This document shows positions 54,034 to 63,558 of a DNA stretch of 64,000 bases, in pieces (the stretch's first letter is position 1; each line of letters begins with the position of its first letter). The stretch covers positions 1 to 64,000 of the forward strand of contig CAIXGS010000009.1 of the NCBI GenBank assembly GCA_903919125.1, given 5' to 3'. The position numbers and the translations under genes were made by a program. Source of the DNA: an uncultured Spartobacteria bacterium (lineage in GTDB: Bacteria; Verrucomicrobiota; Verrucomicrobiia; Chthoniobacterales; Chthoniobacteraceae). A model generated the notes under the pieces. It made no database searches. It was not told the DNA's origin and worked only from the letters and a program-made list of their open reading frames with translations.

Positions 54034-55404
54034 ATGCTGCACATTGCCAATCAACATGCGAAATGGCGTGAGTCCTGCTTCACGTGCTGCGTGGAGTCGC
54101 CGCGCCTGCCCGAATGGAATCCGCGTCCTGTTTACCTCAGCCTTTTAATCGGTCTGAGCGCGGTCACCCTTGTCCAGACGCTGTGCAGCCTCGGCCTACT
54201 TTCGGTTGCTTTGCCGGCGAATTTCGAGGGTCTCGGTCTGAGTGGGCGCAACTCGGACGTGCTGCTTCTGTTGCCCTTGGCGTGGGGTATGGCTTGGGTT
54301 GAGCTGGCCGTGGAATCTCGGATCTGGAGAGGCACGGTTCTTTTCGGTGCAATGGCGCAAGTGGTTCTCGCCACATTTCTGAGCGCGCGTTATGGCCGCA
54401 CCTTTCACCCAATGCCGCCCGCCCTGTGCCTTCTCCTTGCGTGGGGCGTACCTGAGTGCTTGCGGCGCTGGGGCAAGCTACTTCAACTGCCCGTAAAGTT
54501 AGATTTTCATTTCGACGAATCCACTGAAAGCAAGGTGCCGCCCCAACCTTCTCCGCTTTACACTCAGCCCTCAGTCGCCGTAATTGAGCCTGATATCGCG
54601 CATCCGGATATTGCGCCTATTCGCGTCAACGCGACCGTTCTGCACTGCGCGATTGTGAATCACGCGCAACTGGCGGAGAGCTTGCAACCCGCGCAATGCG
54701 CCTCATTCCTCAATCGCCTCCTGACACTTTGCACGGAAACAACTCATGCCTACCAAGGAGTTTCTGTTCGCTCGGATGGCGAAGCCTTTCGTGGAGTATT
54801 CTGCCCATTGCTGGGAGCCGAAGAACACCCAGAAGCCGCCCTGCAAGCGGCTGCGGCCATCCGGCAACGTCTCGCGAGCCTCAGCCATGAATGCGAAGTA
54901 AAGTTTGGTCAGGAATTGGATCTGCGCATTGGGGTGAGTACTGGAGAAATCCTTTTGACCACCCTGACCAAAGATGGTCAGAGCATCACTGGTTTGGGAG
55001 AGGCAGCCGATTGGGCGCAGAAGCTCGCCTTTGCAAACACACTTTACGGCTCACGTATTTTGATCAGCGCCCGAACCGGCTTACTCGGCGGCCACTCTGT
55101 GGAGCGGCGTCCCATCGACCTGCTCCAACGCCACCTGCCGCCCCATCCGCCGGAAGACGTTTTCGAACTTGTCGCACTCCAAAACACACTGGACGCCGCC
55201 ACCATGGCCCGCCTCGCGCAGTACCGAAAAGGCGTGGCGCAGTTCCGGGCACGCCATTGGGAGGCGGCCAAGACTTTGCTGCTCGCTGCTCGCCCGCAGG
55301 ATCGCTCCGACGAGGCGCTCGAGTTGCTGCTTCAACGCATCGCTGAAAACGAAGCGCGCGGCCCACTTCCCAACCGCACGGATGACGCCGTCGGGCGTAG
55401 ATGA
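54034..55404 (+). CDS. Membrane protein with degenerate class III cyclase domain
   Basis: About 456 residues with four or five N-terminal transmembrane helices (VYLSLLIGLSAVTLVQTLCSLGLL, VLLLLPLAWGMAWVELAV, FGAMAQVVLATFL, ALCLLLAWGV), then a class III adenylate/guanylate cyclase-like domain from about 215. Its fold-level motifs are recognisable (SDGEAFRGVFCPLLG, DLRIGVSTGEILL, GLGEAADWAQKLAF), but the first metal-binding Asp motif (FxDxxGF) is replaced by HCAIVNH, the second Asp by Glu, and the transition-state Asn/Arg pair by Asp and Lys. It is probably inactive, acting as a sensor or binding domain. A start at 54034 keeps it clear of trmL. recR overlaps its stop by 4 bp. Confidence 0.75.
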   Translation: MLHIANQHAKWRESCFTCCVESPRLPEWNPRPVYLSLLIGLSAVTLVQTLCSLGLLSVALPANFEGLGLSGRNSDVLLLLPLAWGMAWVELAVESRIWRGTVLFGAMAQVVLATFLSARYGRTFHPMPPALCLLLAWGVPECLRRWGKLLQLPVKLDFHFDESTESKVPPQPSPLYTQPSVAVIEPDIAHPDIAPIRVNATVLHCAIVNHAQLAESLQPAQCASFLNRLLTLCTETTHAYQGVSVRSDGEAFRGVFCPLLGAEEHPEAALQAAAAIRQRLASLSHECEVKFGQELDLRIGVSTGEILLTTLTKDGQSITGLGEAADWAQKLAFANTLYGSRILISARTGLLGGHSVERRPIDLLQRHLPPHPPEDVFELVALQNTLDAATMARLAQYRKGVAQFRARHWEAAKTLLLAARPQDRSDEALELLLQRIAENEARGPLPNRTDDAVGRR

Positions 55405-56015
55405 AACGCGCACAGTACCCAGCTCCGCTCCAGAGGCTTATTGCTGAACTCAAGCGATTGCCAGGCATTGGGGCACGCAGCGCCGAACGCATCGCCCTCT
55501 GGATGATTCAATCCCCAGATGCGCACCCTGAATCGCTCGGTCGCGCTATCCAAGAAGTTAAAGCGTCTGTACACCCGTGTTCGCAATGCGGCTTTTTCAC
55601 AGACTCCGATCCCTGCCACATGTGTACCGATCCGAGCCGAGATCCGCATCTTTTGTGTGTGGTGGAACAACCGACCGACGTTCTGCCGATGGAACGATCT
55701 GGTGCTTTTCATGGTCTGTACCATGCCTTGGGAGGTAAGATTTCGCCACTGGACCACATCGGGCCAGAGGCGCTGCGAATTCCCTCATTGCTTGACCGAC
55801 TCAAAACGCAGCTGCCCACCGAGATCGTCTTAGCTTTAGGGGTTGATGTGGAGGGGGAGGCCACTGCCCATTATTTGGCAAATTTACTGCGCGAATACCC
55901 CGTTAAAATTACGCGGCTGGCCCAGGGGCTTCCAGCCGGCTCGGGCCTCGAATACGCCGACGAACTCACGCTCAGCCGGGCCCTGAGCGGACGTGTGCCC
56001 ATGAGCGGTAACTAA
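55401..56015 (+). CDS. recR: Recombination mediator RecR
   Basis: A 204-residue DNA repair protein working with RecO and RecF in loading RecA. It shows the N-terminal helix-hairpin-helix (LIAELKRLPGIGARSAERIALW), the four-cysteine zinc finger (CSQCGFFTDSDPCHMC), the Toprim motif (LCVVEQPTDVLPMERSGAFHGLYHALGG) and the C-terminal segment KITRLAQGLPAGSGLEYADELTL. All are intact and of usual length. Its ATG overlaps the stop of the cyclase-domain gene (ATGA), which indicates translational coupling. Confidence 0.97.
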   Translation: MKRAQYPAPLQRLIAELKRLPGIGARSAERIALWMIQSPDAHPESLGRAIQEVKASVHPCSQCGFFTDSDPCHMCTDPSRDPHLLCVVEQPTDVLPMERSGAFHGLYHALGGKISPLDHIGPEALRIPSLLDRLKTQLPTEIVLALGVDVEGEATAHYLANLLREYPVKITRLAQGLPAGSGLEYADELTLSRALSGRVPMSGN

Positions 56016-56042
56016 CTCGATTTTTCCTACTTTCGCCACCCC

Positions 56043-57128
56043 ATGTTTCGCACTCGTTTTTCCATACCAGGCACCGCGCCCGCAACTCTTTCGGTGCCTG
56101 AAGACGTATCCCAAACCCCTCCACGGATGCGTTTCACTCACTACAGCCAAGACACGCTGGAGGAGCAGGAGGTGACCTCCGTCTCGATGTTGCCGCCCAT
56201 TCCCACGGACGGATCCGTGCTTTGGGTGGAGTTGGATGGCCTCACCGATCTTAGTCTCCTTCAAGACTTGGGAAAGGCATTTGACCTTCACCCCCTAGCC
56301 TTGGAAGACGTCCTCAATCTCGGTCAACGCCCCAAGGTGGAGCCTTACGAAAACCACCTCTTCATTGTTTCTCAGATGATGTCTGGGGAGGAAGATGGAG
56401 CGGTTTCCCGCGAGCAAGTCTCCATTTTTCTCGGTCACGGCTTTCTCCTGAGTATCGAAGAAGACCCCTCCACGGACACTTTTCAATTGGTCCACCAGCG
56501 TCTTCGTACCGCACGCGGGCTCATTCGAAAACAAGGCGCCGACTACTTAGCCTACGCTCTGATGGACGCCATTGTGGATCACAAGTTTCCGCTTCTGGAG
56601 AGATTGGGAGAGGCGCTCGATGAACTGGACGATCACGTGGTGAGTAATCCTTCCATTTCACAAGTCCACCAACTCCACGACTGCAAGCGCTTGCTGGCTC
56701 ATCTGCGCCGCTTTGTTTGGCCTGAACGTGAGGTGATCAGCGCTTTATTGCATGATGAGAGCGGAGTTGTGCGTCGCGACACAAAGGTTTATCTGCGGGA
56801 TTGTTACGATCATACCGTCCAAATTATGGATCTCATCGAAAGTTATCGCGATGTGGCCACGGCAAACATGGATATGTATCTCTCGGCCGTCGGCATGCGA
56901 ACCAATGAAATCATGCGGGTATTGACCGTGATTTCTTCAATATTCATACCGCTGACATTTTTGGCTGGGATTTGGGGTATGAACTTTCAGTCCACTGATG
57001 GCGACAAAGCAATGCCCTTGAATATGCCGGAGCTTCATCATCCTTTGGGCTATGTCGGTTGCTTGCTTCTAATGCTAACGATTGCTTTAGTTCAGGTATT
57101 CTATTTCAAAAGAAAAAATTGGCTCTAA
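56043..57128 (+). CDS. corA: CorA-family magnesium/cobalt transporter
   Basis: A 361-residue channel protein. The N-terminal cytosolic domain includes DGLTDLSLLQDLGKAFDLHPLALEDVLN, a long helical stalk follows (ESYRDVATANMDMYLSAVGMRTNEIMRVLTVIS), and two C-terminal membrane helices frame the signature GMNF (IPLTFLAGIWGMNFQ). The last residues are basic (YFKRKNWL), as in CorA. It mediates Mg2+ and Co2+ uptake as a pentamer. It lies 27 bp after recR and 49 bp before a glycosyltransferase gene. Confidence 0.96.
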   Translation: MFRTRFSIPGTAPATLSVPEDVSQTPPRMRFTHYSQDTLEEQEVTSVSMLPPIPTDGSVLWVELDGLTDLSLLQDLGKAFDLHPLALEDVLNLGQRPKVEPYENHLFIVSQMMSGEEDGAVSREQVSIFLGHGFLLSIEEDPSTDTFQLVHQRLRTARGLIRKQGADYLAYALMDAIVDHKFPLLERLGEALDELDDHVVSNPSISQVHQLHDCKRLLAHLRRFVWPEREVISALLHDESGVVRRDTKVYLRDCYDHTVQIMDLIESYRDVATANMDMYLSAVGMRTNEIMRVLTVISSIFIPLTFLAGIWGMNFQSTDGDKAMPLNMPELHHPLGYVGCLLLMLTIALVQVFYFKRKNWL

Positions 57129-57177
57129 CCTCGCCAGTATCCTTTCCTCTTCTCCCATAGTTTTTGTCTCTGCTCCA

Positions 57178-57864
57178 ATGCTTTCCGTAGTCATTCCATT
57201 GTATAACGAAGAGGACAACGTTGCGCCGCTTTGCGAAGAAATCGCGCAAGCTCTCAGCGGGCACAATTATGAGATCGTTCTGGTGGATGATAAATCCAGC
57301 GACCAAACCCTTTCTCGGATTCCAGTCCAACCCCACATCCGTGTGATTAAGTTTTCAAAGAACACGGGACAAAGTGGAGCCATGTATTCTGGCATTCAGG
57401 CGGCCCATGGAGACGTTTTGATTTTGATGGACGGGGACCGTCAAAATGATCCCGCAGACATTCCAAAACTCCTTGCCCGTTTGGAGCAAGGCTTTGATTT
57501 GGTCTGCGGCTATCGCGCTTCACGTAAGGACACACTGTCCAAGCGACTCACCTCCCGTTTCGCCAACGCAATCCGCTCCCGTTTCACTCGCGATGGCGTG
57601 CGCGACACTGGGTGCACCCTGAAAGTGATGCGACGCGAATGTCGGGAAGCACTGCTCCCCTTCAACGGAATGCACCGCTTCATTCCCGCTTTAATTAAGG
57701 GAATGGGCTTCCGAATCACAGAATTACCGGTCCACCACCGCCCCAGAGTTGCCGGAGTGAGCAAGTACGGCTTCGGCAATCGGGCGCTGCGTGCCACCAC
57801 CGATATGTTTGCCGTACGCTGGCTGCTCTCGCGCCAGATTCAGATTAAGATACTTCCCGAGTGA
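57178..57864 (+). CDS. Family 2 glycosyltransferase, DPM1-like
   Basis: A 228-residue GT-A glycosyltransferase. LSVVIPLYNEEDNVAPLCEEI is the nucleotide-binding start, VLVDDKSSDQTL and ILMDGDRQNDPADIPKLL carry the metal-binding and catalytic Asp residues, and HHRPRVAGVSKYGFGNR is the usual end of the domain. The pattern is that of polyprenyl-phosphate mannosyl- or glucosyl-transferases, without the C-terminal membrane helices of longer members. The probable role is loading a sugar onto undecaprenyl phosphate. Confidence 0.92.
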   Translation: MLSVVIPLYNEEDNVAPLCEEIAQALSGHNYEIVLVDDKSSDQTLSRIPVQPHIRVIKFSKNTGQSGAMYSGIQAAHGDVLILMDGDRQNDPADIPKLLARLEQGFDLVCGYRASRKDTLSKRLTSRFANAIRSRFTRDGVRDTGCTLKVMRRECREALLPFNGMHRFIPALIKGMGFRITELPVHHRPRVAGVSKYGFGNRALRATTDMFAVRWLLSRQIQIKILPE

Positions 57865-57966
57865 GGTTCAGTGTGAAACCCGCCTTGCTCGCCCCCGTAA
57901 ACCCAAGGCAGCGGTGGCTCCATTGTGGATCACGACTCCCTCCAAAAAGCTCGTTAATTTGAAGCC

Positions 57967-58557
57967 ATGAAACGCTTACACCCCCTGCTCTGTCTGCTCC
58001 TTTTCACCGCCTCCCTTCACGCGGATGACAACACTGTGCGCAAGAATATCCGTAAAATCCGCCGAGCATTTTTGGATGTCCTTGAACTGGTCCCAACCTC
58101 CGAAGAAGTGGATTGGTATGTGGTCTACAATCAGAACGGTTACGAAATGGCCGCCGATTACCTTGCTACCCATGCGCCCCCGGACAAGGTTACTTACACA
58201 CGTGAACTATTGTTGAATCCCACCTACTGGGGACGCGACGATGAGTTGCTCGAAAAAAGCGTGATTGAGAAGAATGTAGTTTATTTATCGGGACTTTCTA
58301 AAACCGACTTCTCTCCACAAAATGTGGAATTGGGGAAAGAGCTTTTGATTAAACAAGCGCTACTCGCAAGTGACGACAACGCTGCGAATACAATCGATTA
58401 TCTGGTGAATGAACTCACTTGCAGGCCAGCGACGTTAGGGGAGGCGAATGATTTATTACAACTCTTCGCCAAAGTGAGTTTAAAAGCCGATGAAATGGAT
58501 GCGTGGAAAACCGTGTTGGCTCATATTTTTGAACTGCACGATTGCAAATACAAATAG
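57967..58557 (+). CDS. Secreted protein of unknown function
   Basis: A 196-residue exported protein (signal MKRLHPLLCLLLFTASLHA), mostly helical. RKIRRAFLDVLELVPTSEEVDWYV is similar in pattern to the start of DUF1549 (RRxxxDLxGLPPTxEEVxAF), and the following region (YLATHAPPDKVTYTRELLLNPTYWG) is compatible with that, but the rest does not extend to the full family. No catalytic motif is visible. It is probably a single gene, convergent with the kinase gene at 58597. Confidence 0.6.
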   Translation: MKRLHPLLCLLLFTASLHADDNTVRKNIRKIRRAFLDVLELVPTSEEVDWYVVYNQNGYEMAADYLATHAPPDKVTYTRELLLNPTYWGRDDELLEKSVIEKNVVYLSGLSKTDFSPQNVELGKELLIKQALLASDDNAANTIDYLVNELTCRPATLGEANDLLQLFAKVSLKADEMDAWKTVLAHIFELHDCKYK

Positions 58558-58596
58558 CAGAACGCTTGCTTCATTTGCAGCTCTCCACTGATATTC

Positions 58597-61500
58597 TCAC
58601 TTTGGTGACAATTGGCACGCCTTGGGCCTGAAAATCTCGATTTGTGAAGCGTTACCTCGGCTTCTTACCGCAAGCTCGCTGCCGTCAATACTCCAGAAGA
58701 CTCTGTCGGCAAACTCGAAAAAGCCAAACTCCTCCAGCATCGTCTCTGTATTCAAGTCCCAAATCCGCACGCTCCTGTCCTCTGAGGACGCCGTGGCAAC
58801 CAGCGGAAGATTCGGATGCCATGCGAGCGAACAAACAGCCTGATCGTGCACACGCAGGACCCGTTGCACAGCCAGAGTTCGGCCATCGCGGATCCGCAAC
58901 ATCTTATCACTTCCCCCCTCCGCAATCTGAGTGCCGTCAGGGGAAGCTGAAAGCGCTCTCGCATAGGGCGCCGCAACGAAACAACTGCGACTGCCATCCT
59001 CCGCGTTCCAAAGCAACAGGGAGCGCTCGGTGGCTAATTCTCCAGCCTCTTTACTCCCCGCGAGACTGGCGATTTCAACAACGTGAGAGTTTCCCACCCA
59101 GCGAGGAATTCTTTCATTGAACTCGGGGTTTAATACTCCGCTACGATCCAATTTCCGCGAGGGCTTCTGGGGATCTACCGCCAGAATCATGTCTCCAGTC
59201 CAAATACGTTCACCATTCGGACTAAGATGACCGTGTCCCCCAAGCGGTTTAGTGGGAGGAAGAGGAATTTCTGTTAGAACTTCTGAGTTCATCCGGAATA
59301 ATCTGAGCAACGCCTTGTTGGCATCCTCGCCCTCTCCGTAAGTGGTCGTGCAGATTAGTTCTCCACTTTGGTCGCTCGTCACCACTGGGCCGTAGCGTTG
59401 TTTGAGGCTAAACAGATGGGTTAAAGAAAACGGCATTGCCTTCGCGTGAGTGTTCACGATGCCGACACCCACGTCCCAACCCGCTTTGCCTTGTATACGA
59501 AATGCACCAGCCACGAAATCGGGCTTATTGAGAAACACAAAGCTGTCTCCCTTTGTCTCTGATTCTATGGGTAAAACTTTTTCTCCATGCCCTTTGGGAA
59601 AGCTCCAGACCTTCATTTGAGTCCCCCTTGTGACCATAAACTGACCCGCTTTGGGATTGGCCACAATCGCCCAGCGCGCGCTGTCAGGGTTTTGTCCATT
59701 CTCTATGCCCGTTGAAACTGGTACAGAACGCAACAGATCTCCGGTATCGACGTTCCAGAACTGGAGAATTCCGAACTGTGGAGATTGTTCGGCGATCACT
59801 CCCAAAACGTTTTGTTCTGGGAGATAGGCAATTTCCCCAATGAACGAAGCGCCTGCGGGAAGGGGGAATTTGGCCACGACCTTCCCCCCTTCCGCTTCCA
59901 TATTAAAACAGTAGCCATTTCGCACAAAAAAAACAGACGCCCAAGAAGGATTGGCAATATTGATATTTTTCCATCCGCCAAGCTTTGCCTGAGGCGAAGA
60001 TCGCAAAACTTTTCCCGTCCAAGGATCTCGCTGAGAGATGCCGTCACGGTCAGTACAGACCATGGCGTTATTCCCCTTGTTAGAAAATCCGGCGATAGCA
60101 TGGCACTTTTGTGTGCCACTCCAAAGCAAGGTTCCTTGCCAAGCGTCGAACATATAAAAGCCAACCTCTTGGGAGGAACTCATCATTAGCAAGTTCCCAT
60201 CTGGACTGAAGACAAGTCGCCCGTGAAAACCCAACTCTATATCTTCGGGCATCATGAAAGAGCACTGAGTCTGGCCATCAGCGAGGTTAAACACCTCCAA
60301 ATTTTGGGAGCCAACCCTAGGAGGTGAAGGTTGCGGGATTTGGCGATGCACCGCAACGCGTTTGCCGTCTTGGGAAACCGCGAGACAATTTTTCAGCCCA
60401 GTGGGATCAATGCGGAAGAGGTCTGTCAAAGCCCCTGTGGAAAGATCCAGTAAACGAATCCAGCCGTTGGATTGTAGCGTCACCAATAAACTCTTGTTGA
60501 GCGGATGCGGCACGCAATCTCTCCAAACACTCACCCCTTTAGCATCAAACGTTTTAATGGAGGTGTTAAGCTTTTGGTTGAGGTAACGCCAGGGTTGCTC
60601 GCGCAGATCTTCCGGAATCCGTGCCAAAGCACTTTGCATCTCGAGTCCGCGTGCCAGATCTTCTGCGACGCTTGCAAGTGACAACTGTGCTGCCGCCTCT
60701 AAAACACGCGCGGCTTCTTTTTCCTCCAGAACTCGTGAGGCATTTGCCCGAGCGATACCTGCCTGTTTGTGTGCTTCTTGCGTGTTCACCTTGGCCTCCT
60801 GCTCACTGAGCAGCGCTCTTTGCGCCTCCTTTTTTGCGAGGAGCGCGCTCTCCTTGGCTCGTTGCTCGCTCGCCGCAAGTTGAGCCGTGAAAACAGCGCT
60901 GCAAACCAGCAGCAGCCCGCAAAACGCAGCTGCGGCCCGGTGCCGCCGAACCAACAATAAAATCTGCCGCAAAAGCCCGGCCTGCTCCGCCTCCGTCGCA
61001 AAGCCGTTCTGATACGCCTCAATGTCCTCCAACATTTCAGCCACACTCTGATAACGATCCTCGCGATCGAAGGCCATCGCCTTGCACGTCAATGCCTTCA
61101 AAGCCGTCGGGACCGCCATTCTTAAACCAAACCTTCGGCGGTAAGCGCCTCCACGCGTTTGGGACACTTCTTTTTGGCGAGCCGCCCCCAGAAGGTGTTG
61201 GTAGGGAGCTGCGCGCAACCAATCCATTGGCAAAATCTCTCCAGTGCGCACCTTTGAGAGGATTTCATTCACGCTTTTGCCCTCTACAGGGGAACGATAG
61301 GTCAATAAAGAGAATAACACTCCTCCGAGGGCATAGATATCGGAGCGAACGTCTAGCGGAGCTCCATTCGCCTGTTCGGGAGACATGTAAGTCGGGGTTC
61401 CCTGAATATAAAGCTTCTGGTCGGGTTCCGCCCCCACTCCTCCCCCCGTTGGAGGCCCCTCAGAAACCGGTTCGGGCCGGAGCAATTCTTGCGCAAGTCC

Positions 61501-62064
61501 CCAATCCATCAGAAGCACCTCGCCGTACTCGCCCAGCATCACATTTTCCGGCTTAATGTCCCGATGCAAATACCCCCTCGAGTGCGCAAATGCCACTGCG
61601 TCACACACTTTTTTGAACACTGAAATTAACGCTGCTTGCGAATAACGTTTCGTCTTCGGCGCATTTCTGCGGCTGAGTCCCTTCAAAACGGACTGAAGTG
61701 TTCGGCCCTTGACCAACTTCATCGAATAGAAGGGGCGCCCATGTCGATCCTCACCTAAGTTGTGAATGGGAACGATGTTCGGATGCGCCAAACCTCCAAG
61801 TACTTTGGCCTCTTTGAAGAACATAGAGTCCTCCCCGCTTTGCCCTGCTGTACTCACCTTCACAGCCACCTCCCGCTTGAGCTTGGGATCGGTTCCAATA
61901 TAAATTCGCCCCATTCCCCCGCGTGCAATCTCCTCACCCAAAGCGTACTCTTTGTGAACAGAAACGGATGACTCCATTACTAACACATCCTCGGGCGCCT
62001 CGAAGCACATCGTCTGCATGATTTTGGGCGGGAGGGTGGTTTCACCACTATAATTCGGGTCCAT
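58597..62064 (-). CDS. Hanks-type Ser/Thr protein kinase with WD40-like exported half
   Basis: A 1155-residue kinase. The kinase domain (about 40-350) has the glycine loop GEEIARGGMGRIYIG, Lys69 in REVAVKV, the catalytic loop HRDIKPENV at 167-175 and LLMDWGL, where DWG stands for DFG. A membrane helix at about 393-415 (AAAAFCGLLLVCSAVFTAQLA) is followed by a coiled coil of about 60 charged residues and a beta-propeller-like region with WD40 features (VCSLAWHPNLPLVATASSEDRSVRIWDLNTE near the end). This is the classical PVC kinase-WD40 layout: cytosolic kinase, outside sensor. The ATG at 62064 is clear. Substrate and signal are unknown. Confidence 0.93.
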   Translation of the reverse strand: MDPNYSGETTLPPKIMQTMCFEAPEDVLVMESSVSVHKEYALGEEIARGGMGRIYIGTDPKLKREVAVKVSTAGQSGEDSMFFKEAKVLGGLAHPNIVPIHNLGEDRHGRPFYSMKLVKGRTLQSVLKGLSRRNAPKTKRYSQAALISVFKKVCDAVAFAHSRGYLHRDIKPENVMLGEYGEVLLMDWGLAQELLRPEPVSEGPPTGGGVGAEPDQKLYIQGTPTYMSPEQANGAPLDVRSDIYALGGVLFSLLTYRSPVEGKSVNEILSKVRTGEILPMDWLRAAPYQHLLGAARQKEVSQTRGGAYRRRFGLRMAVPTALKALTCKAMAFDREDRYQSVAEMLEDIEAYQNGFATEAEQAGLLRQILLLVRRHRAAAAFCGLLLVCSAVFTAQLAASEQRAKESALLAKKEAQRALLSEQEAKVNTQEAHKQAGIARANASRVLEEKEAARVLEAAAQLSLASVAEDLARGLEMQSALARIPEDLREQPWRYLNQKLNTSIKTFDAKGVSVWRDCVPHPLNKSLLVTLQSNGWIRLLDLSTGALTDLFRIDPTGLKNCLAVSQDGKRVAVHRQIPQPSPPRVGSQNLEVFNLADGQTQCSFMMPEDIELGFHGRLVFSPDGNLLMMSSSQEVGFYMFDAWQGTLLWSGTQKCHAIAGFSNKGNNAMVCTDRDGISQRDPWTGKVLRSSPQAKLGGWKNINIANPSWASVFFVRNGYCFNMEAEGGKVVAKFPLPAGASFIGEIAYLPEQNVLGVIAEQSPQFGILQFWNVDTGDLLRSVPVSTGIENGQNPDSARWAIVANPKAGQFMVTRGTQMKVWSFPKGHGEKVLPIESETKGDSFVFLNKPDFVAGAFRIQGKAGWDVGVGIVNTHAKAMPFSLTHLFSLKQRYGPVVTSDQSGELICTTTYGEGEDANKALLRLFRMNSEVLTEIPLPPTKPLGGHGHLSPNGERIWTGDMILAVDPQKPSRKLDRSGVLNPEFNERIPRWVGNSHVVEIASLAGSKEAGELATERSLLLWNAEDGSRSCFVAAPYARALSASPDGTQIAEGGSDKMLRIRDGRTLAVQRVLRVHDQAVCSLAWHPNLPLVATASSEDRSVRIWDLNTETMLEEFGFFEFADRVFWSIDGSELAVRSRGNASQIEIFRPKACQLSPK

Positions 62065-62236
62065 TTTTGTGCGAGAATCAGTCGACTTGGGGTGGTCGTG
62101 TCCTGCGCTAAAAACCCTGCTTCCTCCCTTCCAGCTTCAGCGTAGTTCTGAAAAAGACTGGGAATCGGTAAAATCTTTCGGCACTGGATGCATACGCCGA
62201 AAGAAGTAATCCTGTCAATCCGAAGAAGTTTCTAAT

Positions 62237-62737
62237 TCAACTTGGGAATTCAGAAGGGCAAATCGCATTCGCTTCCAACCCCAATAAAAAGCGCTTTCGC
62301 TCCAAGCCGCCACCGTAGCCCGTCAGTGTGCCGTTTGCACCGATGACGCGGTGACAGGGCACGACGATGGAAATAGGATTACGTCCGTTTGCCAAGCCGA
62401 CGGCGCGCATTGCACGCGGATTGCCGATGCGCCGTGCAATTTCAGCGTATGTCGCCGTCTCGCCATACGGGATCAATCGTAGCTCTTGCCAAACCCGCTC
62501 ATTAAACGGTGAGCCCTTCGCTTCAGTGGCGAGGGAAAAATCACGGCGCGCACCCGCGAAATATTCCTCCATTTGTCTCCAAGCTTCGCGAAACGGGGCG
62601 CGATCCTCCACAGAATCAACGGGAAGCGCGGGTAGATGGCGATGCTCTTCCATAAAAACACCAGTGAGAGCAGCCGCACAGCCGCGCAATTGAATGAGGC
62701 CCACAGGTGACAAAAAGACGGCGTGATACGTTTTCAT
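62237..62737 (-). CDS. ogt: Methylated-DNA-protein cysteine methyltransferase
   Basis: A 166-residue DNA repair protein removing O6-methylguanine in one irreversible step. The active-site motif is NPISIVVPCHRVIGANGTLT, preceded by the helix-turn-helix ETATYAEIARRIGNPRAMRAVGLA and followed by GYGGGLERKRFLLGLE. Length and N-terminal half agree with Ogt-type proteins without an Ada domain. It is 53 bp downstream of the rsmE gene on the same strand. Confidence 0.94.
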   Translation of the reverse strand: MKTYHAVFLSPVGLIQLRGCAAALTGVFMEEHRHLPALPVDSVEDRAPFREAWRQMEEYFAGARRDFSLATEAKGSPFNERVWQELRLIPYGETATYAEIARRIGNPRAMRAVGLANGRNPISIVVPCHRVIGANGTLTGYGGGLERKRFLLGLEANAICPSEFPS

Positions 62738-62790
62738 TCCCAGCCCTAAATTTTACCAACGGTACTCAGCGATCTGCTCGACACAGGAAC

Positions 62791-63510
62791 TTAGCGGCTA
62801 TGAGCCAAGATACTCAGGCAATACAAGGCTGCCGTTTCGACTCTTAAAACTATCGCCCCCAAGCTTACCGGGCGGGCGCCCCAAGACACGATCTTCGTCA
62901 TTTCCGTCGCCGTAAAATCTCCTTCCGGCCCCACAAACACGCTGACATCACCCACTAACGGCACGCTCAGTGCCTCGCGAAAAGGTAGTGCACCCTCATG
63001 CAGGGACGCAATCAGGGCGTCCCCGCTAAGTGGCGCGCGCAGCACTTCGGGCAATGAAAGGGGCGCGTGCACTGTCGGCAACCAATTCTGTCCACACTGT
63101 TTGCAGGCCTCGATCACGGTGCGCTGCCATTTCTCCTGTTTGCGAAAACGTTCCTCGCCTTCAAGATGAACAACGGTGCGCTCGCTCAGTAGCGGTTGGA
63201 TTTCGGTAACTGAAAGCTCGGTCGCCTTCTCGAGAATCCACTCGAAAAGCTTTCCCTTGGGCATAGCTTGAATCAGCGAGGTACGCGCCGTTGGTTGGCG
63301 CACTTGATGCAGCTCAATAATCTCCGCCTCCACCTGACGCTTCCCCGCCACAACCAACCGAGCTGAAGCGACTCGGCCGGCTCCGTCAAAGATGTCTAGC
63401 GCATCCCCAACCCGTAATCGCAACACTTCTACGGCGTGCCGCCCCTCCGCCTCGTCCAATACGATACGGGCGCCGGACCACTGCGCTTTGGGCGCATAAA
63501 AACGGGACAT
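62791..63510 (-). CDS. rsmE: 16S rRNA (uracil(1498)-N3)-methyltransferase
   Basis: A 239-residue SPOUT methyltransferase. The N-terminal PUA-like part (MSRFYAPKAQ, HAVEVLRLRVGDALDIFDGAG) is followed by PKGKLFEWILEKATELSVTEIQPLLSERTV, QCGQNWLP, VGPEGDFTATEM and the knot end SLGAIVLRVETAALYCLSIL. All family marks are present; the usual GPEGGF is GPEGDF here. It follows dnaJ by 48 bp on the same strand, a common arrangement. Confidence 0.96.
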   Translation of the reverse strand: MSRFYAPKAQWSGARIVLDEAEGRHAVEVLRLRVGDALDIFDGAGRVASARLVVAGKRQVEAEIIELHQVRQPTARTSLIQAMPKGKLFEWILEKATELSVTEIQPLLSERTVVHLEGEERFRKQEKWQRTVIEACKQCGQNWLPTVHAPLSLPEVLRAPLSGDALIASLHEGALPFREALSVPLVGDVSVFVGPEGDFTATEMTKIVSWGARPVSLGAIVLRVETAALYCLSILAHSR

Positions 63511-63558
63511 AAAAGCCGGCGTGAATTCCTAAATGTTTAGGGATGGGCGAAGCTGGAT

